Under the pieces are notes generated by a model, which ran no database searches, was not told where the DNA came from, and saw only the letters and a list, made by a program, of their open reading frames with translations. The translations under genes and the position numbers were made by a program. From NCBI RefSeq assembly GCF_029953265.1, contig NZ_JASBAO010000001.1:1989501-2053500 (forward strand): 64,000 nucleotides of DNA. The letters run 5' to 3'. This document shows, one piece after another, positions 15,461-24,574 of the stretch. The DNA comes from Commensalibacter oyaizuii. GTDB lineage: Bacteria; Pseudomonadota; Alphaproteobacteria; Acetobacterales; Acetobacteraceae. How positions within the stretch are numbered: the first letter of the stretch is position 1; every line of letters begins with the position of its first letter.

Positions 15461-16594
15461 TTATTCACCCTTCAACTGTTCATAAGCATCACAGCTTTTC
15501 TGATAGCCATTTGAACAAGCCTGTTGATAATATTCCAATGCTTTTTCTTTATCTTGCGGAACACCCATCCCGTTTTCATACATTACCCCAAGGTTATATT
15601 GAGCATTGATATGTCCTTGATTGGCAGCTTTGTTAAAATATTCTACTGATTTTAACGTATCTTGTGCAGTACCTCGACCATAATAATACATCCGACCAAG
15701 ATTAAATTCGGCATCAGCATTTTCTTGATCTGCGGCTTTTTGATACCATTCAATTGCTTTTATATAATCCTGTGGAACACCACGACCATTCTCATATATT
15801 ACACCCAACGTATTTTGAGCATTGATATGTCCACAGCTGCCCGCTTCATAATATAATTCAATTGCTTTTGCATAATCCTGAGACACACCTTGTCCATTTT
15901 CATACATCAGACCCAAATTAAATATAGCTAAGACATTCCCTTGGTTGGCGCTCTTAGTAAAATATTCAGCTGCCTTTTCATAATCTTGTGCAACGCCTTG
16001 CCCTGCATCATACATCGCACCCAGATCATTTTGGGCATCCACATTTCCTTGACCTGCAGCTTTGGTAAACCATTTGAGTGCCTTAGAATAATTCTGGGGT
16101 ACATTTTGACCATGATAATATAAACGACCAAGATTATATTGTGCTAAAACATAGCCTTGTTCTGCGGCTTGGGTAAAATATTCTATTACTTTTGTATAAT
16201 CCTGAGGCACACCCTTGGCATTTTTATACATCAAACCCAGAAAATATAGAGCCTTCGCAGACCCTTGATTACCAGCTTTTTGGTAATATTCTATTGCCTT
16301 TTCATAATCTTGTGGAACGCCTTGTCCTTCTTCATACATCGTAGCAAGGTGATACTGAGCATCTATATGTCCTTGATCGGCTGCTTTATAATACCATTTT
16401 GCTGCTTGAACAAAATCTGGGTGATTATCATATATCATCCCAAGATTATATTGAGCATTTATATCTCCTTGATTGGCTTTTTGCTCTAATTCTTTGATAT
16501 CTTGCTCATTTTGCTGACAATCAATATTAACAGATTGTGACGTTTCGTTCGTATTATTTATTAAATTAGAAAGTATTCCTTTTAAAAAACTCAT
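15461..16594 (-). CDS. Sel1-repeat protein C
   Basis: A 377-residue paralog, first in transcription order of the three. Its N-terminus (MSFLKGILSNLINNTNETSQ) matches paralog B in design, with no classical signal peptide, and residues about 30-375 are Sel1-like repeats. One repeat is shortened (YDNHPDFVQAAKWYYKAADQ). The C-terminal cap is EYYQQACSNGYQKSCDAYEQ. The 95-base gap to paralog B has no clear terminator, so the three may be one transcript. A degraded fragment of a further copy lies just upstream. Confidence 0.85.
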   Translation of the reverse strand: MSFLKGILSNLINNTNETSQSVNIDCQQNEQDIKELEQKANQGDINAQYNLGMIYDNHPDFVQAAKWYYKAADQGHIDAQYHLATMYEEGQGVPQDYEKAIEYYQKAGNQGSAKALYFLGLMYKNAKGVPQDYTKVIEYFTQAAEQGYVLAQYNLGRLYYHGQNVPQNYSKALKWFTKAAGQGNVDAQNDLGAMYDAGQGVAQDYEKAAEYFTKSANQGNVLAIFNLGLMYENGQGVSQDYAKAIELYYEAGSCGHINAQNTLGVIYENGRGVPQDYIKAIEWYQKAADQENADAEFNLGRMYYYGRGTAQDTLKSVEYFNKAANQGHINAQYNLGVMYENGMGVPQDKEKALEYYQQACSNGYQKSCDAYEQLKGE

Positions 16595-16689
16595 AATCGA
16601 ACTATTTCCTTTGAAAGATAGATATTTTATTCGTGCTTTATTTAGACAATAAATACTTATACTCTAAATCAAAGTATTAATCGTTTTAT

Positions 16690-16750
16690 TTGTTCTTTAA
16701 CCTTTATAAGCATCGCACCCAGATTATATTGAGCATAGATATCTCAAGGA
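16690..16750 (-). pseudogene. Remnant of a fourth Sel1-repeat gene
   Basis: Read on the minus strand this short stretch translates as DIYAQYNLGAMLIKVKEQ, joining the AQYNLG repeat core directly to sequence resembling the 3' end of a Sel1 gene (the TTTATAAGCATC string also found at the other three gene ends). A stop precedes it in frame. It looks like the scar of a deletion within a lost copy. Confidence 0.6.
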
Positions 16751-16969
16751 ATTTCCTCATATCTTAATAATTTTGAAACATAAAAAGGTAAATTTCTTAT
16801 CGTAAAATTATGCTTTATTATGCAGGAATATTTTGAAAAATTTTGAAAGTAAAATGATTTTTGTTCAGATATATAATGGGGAATAAATAAAGGTAGTAGA
16901 TGTCATTGATTATTTCAGCAACTTTGTCATATAGTCAAACATTAATTTATTTTTGAATAAAGGTGCATC

Positions 16970-17887
16970 ATGTCACAAATGCCAAAGATTTTCATTGATG
17001 GTGAATATGGAACAACGGGTTTAGGAATTCGTCAACGCTTGGGCAACTTGCCTGTGCAAGTCTGTTCTATTCCTGTTGAACAACGCCATGATATGAAAAA
17101 GCGTTTGGACATGATGGCGCAAGTGGATTTGGTTGTTTTGTGTTTGCCTGATGATGCATCGCGGGAATCAGTGGCTGCTATTCAATCCTTGTCAGGACAT
17201 CACCCCAAGGTTTTAGATGCCAGTACTGCGTTCAGAACTCATCCAGACTGGGTCTATGGATTTGCTGAGTTGGATTTGGGACAGGCAGAGAAAATTAAAT
17301 CTGCACCATTGGTTGCTAATCCTGGGTGTTATTCCAGCGGTGCAATTGCGTTACTCCATCCTTTGGTCAAAGCAGGCATTATTGCACAAGATTATCCACT
17401 GACGATTAATGCTGTTAGTGGTTATAGTGGTGGGGGAAAGCAAATGATTGCCTCTTATGAAGTTACAAAAGATGCGCCACCTTTTATGCTTTATGGATTA
17501 AGTTTGCAGCATAAACATTTGCCAGAGATTGTGCATTATGCGGGATTAAGTCGTGAGCCAATATTTGTTCCTTCTGTTGGAAATTTTGCTCAAGGGATGA
17601 TAGTTTCTGTTCCATTGCATATAGATACGTTGTCCAATGATGCTGATGTGAGTGACATTAGGCTTTGTTTAAAACATCACTATGAAACAGCAGAATTTGT
17701 TCGTTTTATGAAGGATCAACCTGCGAAACTAGCAGGGGATATGTTGGCACACACCGATCAAATGGAATTACATATTCATACAAATGAGCGCAAAGATATG
17801 GTGGTGTTAACCGCAACTTTTGATAATCTTGGTAAAGGTGCTTCTGGCGCAGCGATACAGAATATTCGGTTGATGCTGGGGGTGTAG
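16970..17887 (+). CDS. argC: N-acetyl-gamma-glutamyl-phosphate reductase (short, type 2)
   Basis: Third step of arginine synthesis: NADPH-dependent reduction of N-acetylglutamyl phosphate to the semialdehyde. The protein is 305 residues, the length of the type 2 subfamily, and starts KIFIDGEYGTTGLGIRQRL, the characteristic nucleotide-binding loop of that form. C120 in VANPGCYSSGAIALL is the catalytic cysteine, and the HKHLPEI segment carries the conserved histidine. AAAGGTG precedes the ATG by four bases. It is a single gene followed by a terminator; no other arginine gene lies nearby. Confidence 0.93.
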   Translation: MSQMPKIFIDGEYGTTGLGIRQRLGNLPVQVCSIPVEQRHDMKKRLDMMAQVDLVVLCLPDDASRESVAAIQSLSGHHPKVLDASTAFRTHPDWVYGFAELDLGQAEKIKSAPLVANPGCYSSGAIALLHPLVKAGIIAQDYPLTINAVSGYSGGGKQMIASYEVTKDAPPFMLYGLSLQHKHLPEIVHYAGLSREPIFVPSVGNFAQGMIVSVPLHIDTLSNDADVSDIRLCLKHHYETAEFVRFMKDQPAKLAGDMLAHTDQMELHIHTNERKDMVVLTATFDNLGKGASGAAIQNIRLMLGV

Positions 17888-17896
17888 ATTGAATAT

Positions 17897-17934
17897 AGGC
17901 TCATTTTTAATTTGATTTTAAGTGAGCCTTTTAT
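17897..17934 (+). terminator. Terminator of argC
   Basis: AGGCTCA pairs with TGAGCCT across a 19-base AT-rich loop and is followed by a TTTTATTG tract, nine bases after the argC stop. Confidence 0.65.
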
Positions 17935-17942
17935 TGTACATA

Positions 17943-18725
17943 TTAATAAATTGTATCTATGATTCTTTTGGTATCACTTAGAAGATGATTGATTTGAGTT
18001 TGAGTAGGTTCTATTCCTCTGTTGTGATCGCATAAATTACGAACGTCTGCACAAGACATAATAAAACGTTCTTGAGGCACATCTATAACATCATTACTCC
18101 TTAGAATGACACATAAATCATTAATACCAGGATTTTTCTTGGAAATGGTAATATTATGTCTTTCACATAGTGCATGTAAATGTTTTTCAATAATAACACC
18201 GCAAATAGCACCAGCAGCTCTTAAGAAACCTTTTTTAGCAAGCTCTCTGGCAACTTCTATTTCAGAATCAAATAAATCTGCTTGTACAAGGGCTTTTAAA
18301 TCAAGCAGTTTAGAGGAGAGCATTTCTTTAACTGCTTTGAGAATGCTTAGTTGTTGATAAAAAAAAGTAATAGTTTCTGAACAGTCCTTCCAACTTTTAT
18401 AATTGTTTGTGAATAGGCTTCCTGTTGCTAATACTACAAATTTGTTATGTAGATAATCTTGTATTCTAAAATTGTCTTTTTTTAATGTTTCTCTATCCTC
18501 TTGATATTTATAGCATGATACAAATTCATCATGTCTGTTAGGTAAAATAGTTTTAATAATAATGTCAGCTTTAGAATACCATTGTTGGTAATGCTGTCTA
18601 AAAAATGTTTCTTGAAATATGGTATCTACAGCTTTGCATTCTTCTTGTATAGCTTGGTATAAATTTTCACCTTCCTCAATTAATTTATCAAGTTCTTCAC
18701 AGAATGTTTTTTCTCTTGCTGTCAT
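17943..18725 (-). CDS. HEPN-like (DUF4145-type) domain protein
   Basis: A 260-residue soluble protein not tied to a known pathway. The N-terminal half is charged and helical. The C-terminal half (about 150-260) is an all-helical domain with ARELAKKGFLRAAGAICGVI and, near the end, R229-NLCD-H234. This fits the R-x4-6-H motif of HEPN ribonuclease domains. Such C-terminal domains occur in DUF4145-type proteins and in some defence or toxin systems; RNase activity here is inferred only from the motif. It converges on argC with only the terminator between, and the upstream symporter gene is separated by about 100 bases. No antitoxin-like partner gene is visible beside it. Confidence 0.6.
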   Translation of the reverse strand: MTAREKTFCEELDKLIEEGENLYQAIQEECKAVDTIFQETFFRQHYQQWYSKADIIIKTILPNRHDEFVSCYKYQEDRETLKKDNFRIQDYLHNKFVVLATGSLFTNNYKSWKDCSETITFFYQQLSILKAVKEMLSSKLLDLKALVQADLFDSEIEVARELAKKGFLRAAGAICGVIIEKHLHALCERHNITISKKNPGINDLCVILRSNDVIDVPQERFIMSCADVRNLCDHNRGIEPTQTQINHLLSDTKRIIDTIY

Positions 18726-18831
18726 TGCAACCTACTTACATATTATTTTGATTTGCATATGGATGATATATGTTTCGTTCGAAAATATTATTGTTTTGAT
18801 TGAAGGTGAGGGCGATGATAGGTGATTTAGA

Positions 18832-20379
18832 TTACTTCACATCATCTTTTCCATTCCAACACTCTGTCGTAAATCCATATTGTTTAGAGTCAAAAGGTGT
18901 TCCTTTATTTTTTCGATAATCGGCTAATGCTTTGAGGACAAAGGGCAGTCCCAAAAGTAATAATGGGATATTTAAATACACCATAATAATATTCATCAGG
19001 TCAGAGATATACCATAAATTCCCCAGCTCTAATCCAGCTAGAATGGTTAAAATACCAAAGGGAACAAAGATCAAAGCCCCTAGGATACGAATGATGATAA
19101 TAAAGCTGTTTTTTTTAGAAATAAAATTGGCGGAAATCTCGGCAAATGAAATCATTCCCAATAATGTGGTAAAAGCAAATAATCCATAACAAGCACACAT
19201 AATAATTTCGACGCTGGTAGCCAAGAATGATGGTGTCAGTGCTTTGGCCGAGGTCAAATATAAGGTGATTTTTGAAGCTCTGACAGAATCCCATATCACA
19301 CCATCAACAGAACCTGTCCAAACATGCGCCATAATCACAATAAAACCTGTCATGGTGCAAATAACCATCGTATCAAAAAATACCCCAAAGCTTTGAACAA
19401 ATCCTTGTTCACAAGGGTGACGATTATTGGCAATCGCTGCGGCCATGGTGATGGTGCCTTGACCAGCTTCGTTTGACATTAATCCTCTTTTTACCCCTTG
19501 GACAAGGGCAGTGCCAATGGCTCCTCCAAAAATTGCATGGGGTGCAAAGGCACCAATGATGACCTCACGGAAAAAATAAGGGATTAACGGAAAATTAATC
19601 AGAATAATAATACTGGATATACCAATAAAGATGACTGCTTTGATGGGAACCAGAATATCAGAATACGCAACAACACGGCGAATGCCACCAAAGATAGTAA
19701 AGGCGCAGGTTATGACAAGAATAACTGCAATCGTATAATATAAGGTGGATTGATGGCTATATTGATGCCCTGTTGTGGCTTGTGCAATGGCACCAATGGC
19801 AGAGAATACGTTAAACGTTTGAGCAGGGATATTAAAGAGCGCATAGGTGATAAAGACGCACGATAAAAAGAAGCCAACAAAGTGGTTATTTCCAAGCAGG
19901 CGTTTTCCATAAAAAGGTAATCCACCAACAAATTCATCACCTTTCTTTTCTTTGAAAAGCTGTGCCAATACAGATTCAGTAAATGCTGATGCCATGCCAA
20001 AAAAGGCTGCAACCCACATCCAAAATAAAGCCCCCGGGCCGCCGATGGAGATAGCACCTGTAATTCCGACAATATTTCCTGGCCCTGCACGCATAGCCAG
20101 CCCCAGCATAAAAGAACCTATGGCACTGATCCCTTGTTGAGGAGATTGTCTGGCCAGCATAATTTTGATCGCAGGGGCAAAGCTATGTCGTTGAATAAAG
20201 CGCGTACGAATAGTGAAATATATCCCAACCCCTATCAATAAAATCACAGGGAAGGAGAATTGTCCTAAGATTGGGATATTTTTATACCAATTAATATTCG
20301 TCGGAAAATCCCAAATCGTATCGGTAATCGGGGCTAAAAACGCGAAAAATTGATTAATGAAATTGAAAATAGTATTCAC
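18832..20379 (-). CDS. Alanine/glycine:cation symporter (AGCS family)
   Basis: An inner-membrane transporter importing alanine or glycine with Na+ or H+. The 515-residue length and about ten to eleven hydrophobic segments fit the AGCS family. The signature region GSFMLGLAMRAGPGNIVGIT with GGPGALFWMWVAAFFGMASAFTE is clearly present, as is VQGVKRGLMSNEAGQGTITM. No partner genes are adjacent, and transport specificity between alanine and glycine cannot be read. Transcription runs away from the sugar-enzyme region. Confidence 0.9.
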   Translation of the reverse strand: MNTIFNFINQFFAFLAPITDTIWDFPTNINWYKNIPILGQFSFPVILLIGVGIYFTIRTRFIQRHSFAPAIKIMLARQSPQQGISAIGSFMLGLAMRAGPGNIVGITGAISIGGPGALFWMWVAAFFGMASAFTESVLAQLFKEKKGDEFVGGLPFYGKRLLGNNHFVGFFLSCVFITYALFNIPAQTFNVFSAIGAIAQATTGHQYSHQSTLYYTIAVILVITCAFTIFGGIRRVVAYSDILVPIKAVIFIGISSIIILINFPLIPYFFREVIIGAFAPHAIFGGAIGTALVQGVKRGLMSNEAGQGTITMAAAIANNRHPCEQGFVQSFGVFFDTMVICTMTGFIVIMAHVWTGSVDGVIWDSVRASKITLYLTSAKALTPSFLATSVEIIMCACYGLFAFTTLLGMISFAEISANFISKKNSFIIIIRILGALIFVPFGILTILAGLELGNLWYISDLMNIIMVYLNIPLLLLGLPFVLKALADYRKNKGTPFDSKQYGFTTECWNGKDDVK

Positions 20380-20780
20380 AATAGGTACTCAAATTATTGG
20401 TGGTAATAATATAAATCGAATTGTTAGAAATTAATAGAAATTATACGAATGATGAAAATGATTCTGGTGCAGCCATTGCTTTCGTTATAATTACAATAAG
20501 CGGTGGAATAGCAATATTTACAAGTATAATATGAATAACTTACTTGCCTACTGTTTATCACAGTATCGTAGAGCTTAAAGAGCATGTTATTATTTAAGGG
20601 TTGCTACTCAATTAAAATTGAGCACATCTTATATATTTATAATGTAATATTATGTTTTTTAAAATATTCGTAGATTTTTATCAAATCTTAAACATTTATG
20701 ATAGTAATTTATGTGTTTCTAAAAAAATGAGTTTATTAATAAAAAAACTATACTAATTTTTTTATGATTTTGGAGGGGTT
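20380..20780. other. Non-coding divergent region
   Basis: About 400 bases between the divergently transcribed symporter and glycosidase-like gene. It must hold both promoters, but is too AT-rich to assign hexamers with confidence. A GGAGG ribosome binding site lies just before the downstream ATG. Confidence 0.4.
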
Positions 20781-22424
20781 ATGCGGCATTACAAGAAGGC
20801 TTTATTCTCTGTAAAATACCTAGGTCATTTACTATTATATTCTGGTTTGATCGGCGTTACACATAATGCCTTTGCAGTGACGCAAGGCTCATCTATACAG
20901 GATCCCGTTTATATAAAATATGTTAATGACTTAAAAAACCATCCATATCATAATATTTTAATGTTTGTTGGTCAGGCTGATTTACATCCTTACACGGTTT
21001 ATGTGCATTCTCAATTAGCTTTATCTTTATTAAAGAGTGATTATACAACAGATACCGTTAATAATATCATTAAGGGGACTGAGGCAACACGTAAAATCAA
21101 AGTCCAGCGTCATCCGTGGGGAATTTTTGTGCAGGCGGCTAGTTTTGCGTCACAAGATATGGCCACTAAAACCAATTATGATGCAATTTGGGTAAGGGAT
21201 AGTGTCTGGGGATATTTGGCATTAGAAAGCCAAGATGAAACTAGGTCAGATGCACATCAAGTATTGATGACATTATGGGATTATATGGCAACCCCCGTTC
21301 AGATTGCTCGAATGAAAGCTGTTATTATTGACCCAACCATTCTTAACGGCTCTGATGGACAGATGAAAGCCGTTCATATTCGATTTAACAGTGCTTCTCA
21401 AGATTTTGCAGATGTGATGGAAAATGGAATACCTCAACCATGGACACATAAGCAAAACGATGCATTGGGATTGTTTTTAGATTCTATATTTACTGAGATT
21501 AATAATGGGAGAGTAAAAGGACAAGATTGGAGTAAAGATCGTCGTTTAGATGCTTTGATTTATCTAGTTGGGTATTTAGACAAAGCCCAATTCTATAAAA
21601 TGGAGGATTCTGGTGCATGGGAGGAAGATAGTCGTCTAAATACATCTTCTGTAGGGTTGGTGACATCAGCATTGGAAAATTTGCAGAGGATAATTGATCA
21701 TCCCACGGTTCATGATAAAGATTTTGTCCATGCTTTGCAGGATAGAGCTAAACAATTAAATGCGTCTTCTTTTGTTAGTTCTCCAAATTTATCACGCTTG
21801 GTAGATTTAGGATATAAACGTATATACCAACAGTTAGAACAGGGGGGTGAATCCCCCGATTATAACAAAACAGATTCACGATATCGACAGGCTGATGCTG
21901 CACTACTGAATTTGATTTATCCAGCGCGTTTAAGCCGCTTAACGCTAGAGCATAAAAAGCGTGTTTTGGACATAGTTGCCCCTCTTATGGGGGATATTGG
22001 TATTCGCCGTTATTTTAAAGATAATTATCAATCTGCTAACTTTTGGTTTCATAATATCAAAACCGATACAGACAGCGCCAGTCATGCAGAACGAAAAAAA
22101 CAATTTATCCCAGGGACAGAAGCACAGTGGTTTTTTGATTCGTGGTATGCAAAAGCAGCTTTTATGATTTATCATGAGAGTAAAGACCCCCATTACAGAG
22201 CCGTGGCTATTCGTTCCATGAACCGTGCATTGGCGCAAATTACAGGCAAAGATACGATTGGGGCAAATGGTAAAGTTGTTTCTGCGATGGCACTGCCTGA
22301 AAGTTATAATTTTATAGCTGATCAAGGACAGTTGTGGGAATCACCCAGCCCGATTACGCCATTAAATTGGGCCAAGGCTTCTATGACGTTAATGTTGCAA
22401 GAGGCTACAAAGAATTTACATTAA
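20781..22424 (+). CDS. Exported GH15-like (glucoamylase / phosphorylase-kinase type) protein
   Basis: A 547-residue protein with an N-terminal signal peptide (to about residue 33, HNAFA), so probably periplasmic. The rest follows an (alpha/alpha)6-barrel pattern: NYDAIWVRDSVWGYLALES, PWTHKQNDALGLFLDSIF, and W280-E281-E282 in SGAWEEDSRLNTSSVG. These segments resemble glucoamylases of family GH15 and the related phosphorylase-kinase regulatory subunits; E281 or E282 is a candidate catalytic acid. A later LYHESKDPHYRA-type helix and the final NWAKASMTLMLQEA complete the barrel. The adjacent convergent invertase supports a role in oligosaccharide use, but substrate is unknown. A GGAGG site precedes the ATG. 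Confidence 0.65.
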   Translation: MRHYKKALFSVKYLGHLLLYSGLIGVTHNAFAVTQGSSIQDPVYIKYVNDLKNHPYHNILMFVGQADLHPYTVYVHSQLALSLLKSDYTTDTVNNIIKGTEATRKIKVQRHPWGIFVQAASFASQDMATKTNYDAIWVRDSVWGYLALESQDETRSDAHQVLMTLWDYMATPVQIARMKAVIIDPTILNGSDGQMKAVHIRFNSASQDFADVMENGIPQPWTHKQNDALGLFLDSIFTEINNGRVKGQDWSKDRRLDALIYLVGYLDKAQFYKMEDSGAWEEDSRLNTSSVGLVTSALENLQRIIDHPTVHDKDFVHALQDRAKQLNASSFVSSPNLSRLVDLGYKRIYQQLEQGGESPDYNKTDSRYRQADAALLNLIYPARLSRLTLEHKKRVLDIVAPLMGDIGIRRYFKDNYQSANFWFHNIKTDTDSASHAERKKQFIPGTEAQWFFDSWYAKAAFMIYHESKDPHYRAVAIRSMNRALAQITGKDTIGANGKVVSAMALPESYNFIADQGQLWESPSPITPLNWAKASMTLMLQEATKNLH

Positions 22425-22431
22425 GAGAGGT

Positions 22432-22467
22432 AAAAAGCCCCTTTTGCAAGACAAAAGAGGCCTTTTT
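22432..22467. terminator. Bidirectional terminator between the two carbohydrate genes
   Basis: AAAAAG-CCCCTTTT and AAAAGAGGCCTTTTT form a slightly imperfect stem with a seven-base loop. A- and T-runs on both sides suit both convergent genes. Confidence 0.7.
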
Positions 22468-22490
22468 ATTATTTATATATTACAAAGTAA

Positions 22491-23927
22491 TTAACAATTT
22501 GCAAAAATACTTGATAACTGCCACATATCGGCTTTTGTGATAACTGCGCTGCCATTCTCAGCAAAGAAAGATAATGCTTTGTTGTCAAAGCGAGGGAAAA
22601 TATTGCTGGTAATAGATGCTTCCCCATCATTAACGAAAACCTCAATTGATCCTGCATCAATGAAGATATGCAAATTAATCTTAGAACATACAGGCAAAGG
22701 AATGCTTCTGTCTGTGTTTAATGTCAAATCATCACTGTAGCGTTCTAGAACCAAGCGTTTAGCTTGGCTATCAATGAATAATTTTGCGCCATCTCCAACA
22801 GATAAACCATAGCGTTCCGCAGTACTATTTTTGATATCAAAACATAGTTTTAGTTCTTGATATTGTGCATCTAGGACTGTACTTTGGTTGGTAATTTTGA
22901 ATGGTTGTAAACTGGTGGATGCTGTTCTAAGTTGTTCCAATTCTGTAATTGGTGTGCACAGTAAACGGCCATGTTCGTTGTATTTTACCTCACGAGGTAA
23001 TGTAAACGCGCCAGCCCATCCCTGTTTCTCTGTAGGAATCGGAGCCTCCCACATTTGCATCCAACCCACCATAATACGGCGTCCATCGGCTGCAACGAAA
23101 GATTGAGGTGCATAGAAATCATGTCCATGATCGATTTCTTTAAATTCTTCTTCGACGGTGTAACTGCCATCCTCGTTCCACACGCCGCAACGATAGCCAC
23201 TTTGAAAAAGATTGCGATAATCATATCCACTAGCAGGCATGCCTTGTGGTGAAGTGATTAAAATATCTTTGTTATTAACGTTGAAGAAATCAGGACATTC
23301 CCACATAAAACCTTGATCAGAAGAGGTTGCCTGATCAAGAATAGTAACAAAAGTCCAATCAGTAAGGTTTGCGGATTTATATAATCTTGTTTCACCAAGA
23401 TCATTAACCCTAGCACCAACGACCATCCACCAAGAGTCCCTTGCGCGCCATACTTTTGGATCACGGAAATGCATAACACCTGCGGGTGGGAATAGTACAG
23501 GACCGTGCTTCGTAAAGTTGATGCCATCAGTACTGGTAGCCATACATTGAACTTGGCGAATATTGCCTTTGTCATCTAGGTTGACGTTTCCTGTATAAAT
23601 AAGGGTTAAAACCCCATTATTATTAACAGCAGAACCAGAATAACATCCGTCACGATCATAGTCTTCGTCTGGATAAAGGGCGATAGGTAAGTGTTCCCAA
23701 TGTACAAGGTCCTTACTGATAACATGACCCCAATGCATTGGGCCCCATACTGGTTCGTAGGGGTAATGTTGAAAAAAGAAATGATAATATCCATTGATAT
23801 AGATCAATCCATTGGGATCATTGATCCATCCCGCCTCAGCGGCGACGTGGAATTTTGGATAATATAAAGTATCAACTGTTTTTGCAGCGTTTTTAACGAA
23901 AATATCTGCTTGAGATAAGGCTTTCAT
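22491..23927 (-). CDS. Sucrose hydrolase / invertase (GH32)
   Basis: Hydrolyses sucrose (or sucrose-6-phosphate) to glucose and a fructose moiety. The 478-residue protein has the two-domain GH32 layout: a five-bladed propeller (about 20-330) and a C-terminal beta-sandwich. Catalytic elements are all visible: D37 in GWINDPNGLIY (nucleophile), FRDPKVW (transition-state stabiliser) and MWECPDFF (acid/base glutamate). No signal peptide is present, so it acts in the cytoplasm. No PTS or sucrose permease gene is adjacent, so the substrate form is open. Fructose-rich nectar or honey niches would fit. Confidence 0.9.
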   Translation of the reverse strand: MKALSQADIFVKNAAKTVDTLYYPKFHVAAEAGWINDPNGLIYINGYYHFFFQHYPYEPVWGPMHWGHVISKDLVHWEHLPIALYPDEDYDRDGCYSGSAVNNNGVLTLIYTGNVNLDDKGNIRQVQCMATSTDGINFTKHGPVLFPPAGVMHFRDPKVWRARDSWWMVVGARVNDLGETRLYKSANLTDWTFVTILDQATSSDQGFMWECPDFFNVNNKDILITSPQGMPASGYDYRNLFQSGYRCGVWNEDGSYTVEEEFKEIDHGHDFYAPQSFVAADGRRIMVGWMQMWEAPIPTEKQGWAGAFTLPREVKYNEHGRLLCTPITELEQLRTASTSLQPFKITNQSTVLDAQYQELKLCFDIKNSTAERYGLSVGDGAKLFIDSQAKRLVLERYSDDLTLNTDRSIPLPVCSKINLHIFIDAGSIEVFVNDGEASITSNIFPRFDNKALSFFAENGSAVITKADMWQLSSIFANC

Positions 23928-24437
23928 ATTTGCTTTCCATTTTCTAATAAAAATATGTATAAAAATATATTATAATTGAATAAAAAAATTAAAATTAGTA
24001 TAGTTGAAGTATTATTTTATATTCAACTTCAATTATTATAGCATAATTTATTATAAATACTAAATTTTTTTTAAATTTATTGTTTTAGTATTTATTTACA
24101 GCGTCGTTCAATGTAAAGAATCGGTTCTTTACGTCTAAATTTATCGTAATATTTATAAAAACTATTCATAAATAAAATCTTTATATAGTGAACAATATTT
24201 ATACTGTAATTGTTGGCGACGTTATTTACAAAGATTGTTGATCTATTGATAGAGTTTTATATAAAGATCTTACTAATTTATATATTAGTTGATAAAGAAA
24301 AGAGAATGATCTTAAGTTAGTTGTGACACTCTAAGAAAAATGTTTAAAAAAGAATAAATGCACTTGCAATTTGTATATTTTTTTTTTAAAAGAACATTGT
24401 CTTTTGACATAATTATCTGCTAAGAGAACATATATAA
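23928..24437. other. Non-coding AT-rich region upstream of invertase and tRNA-Leu
   Basis: About 510 bases. It contains two inverted repeats: TTGAAGT / ACTTCAA at 24004-24032, about 80 bases upstream of the invertase start, and an 8-bp palindrome listed separately. A TTGACA at 24404-24409 may serve the tRNA. No reading frame of interest. Confidence 0.45.
24113..24132. promoter_or_regulatory. Perfect palindrome, possible operator or hairpin
   Basis: GTAAAGAA, four bases, then TTCTTTAC: a perfect 8-bp inverted repeat in otherwise featureless AT-rich DNA, about 186 bases upstream of the invertase gene. There is no T-tract, so an operator is likelier than a terminator. Confidence 0.35.
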
Positions 24438-24521
24438 GCGAGAGTGACGGAACGGTAGACGTAGTCGACTCAAAATCGACCGCCGCAAGGCGTGGGGGTT
24501 CAAATCCCCCCTTTCGCACCA
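24438..24521 (+). tRNA. tRNA-Leu (CAA)
   Basis: An 84-nt class II tRNA with a long variable arm (CCGCCGCAAGGCGTG region). The anticodon loop CTCAAAA within stem GTCGA / TCGAC gives CAA. The acceptor stem GCGAGAG / CTTTCGC is followed by A73 and encoded CCA. Confidence 0.95.
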
Positions 24522-24574
24522 AATTGCACGTCGCAATTGTCCATTTACGTGCTAGATTATGGTAGTGAACTCTT

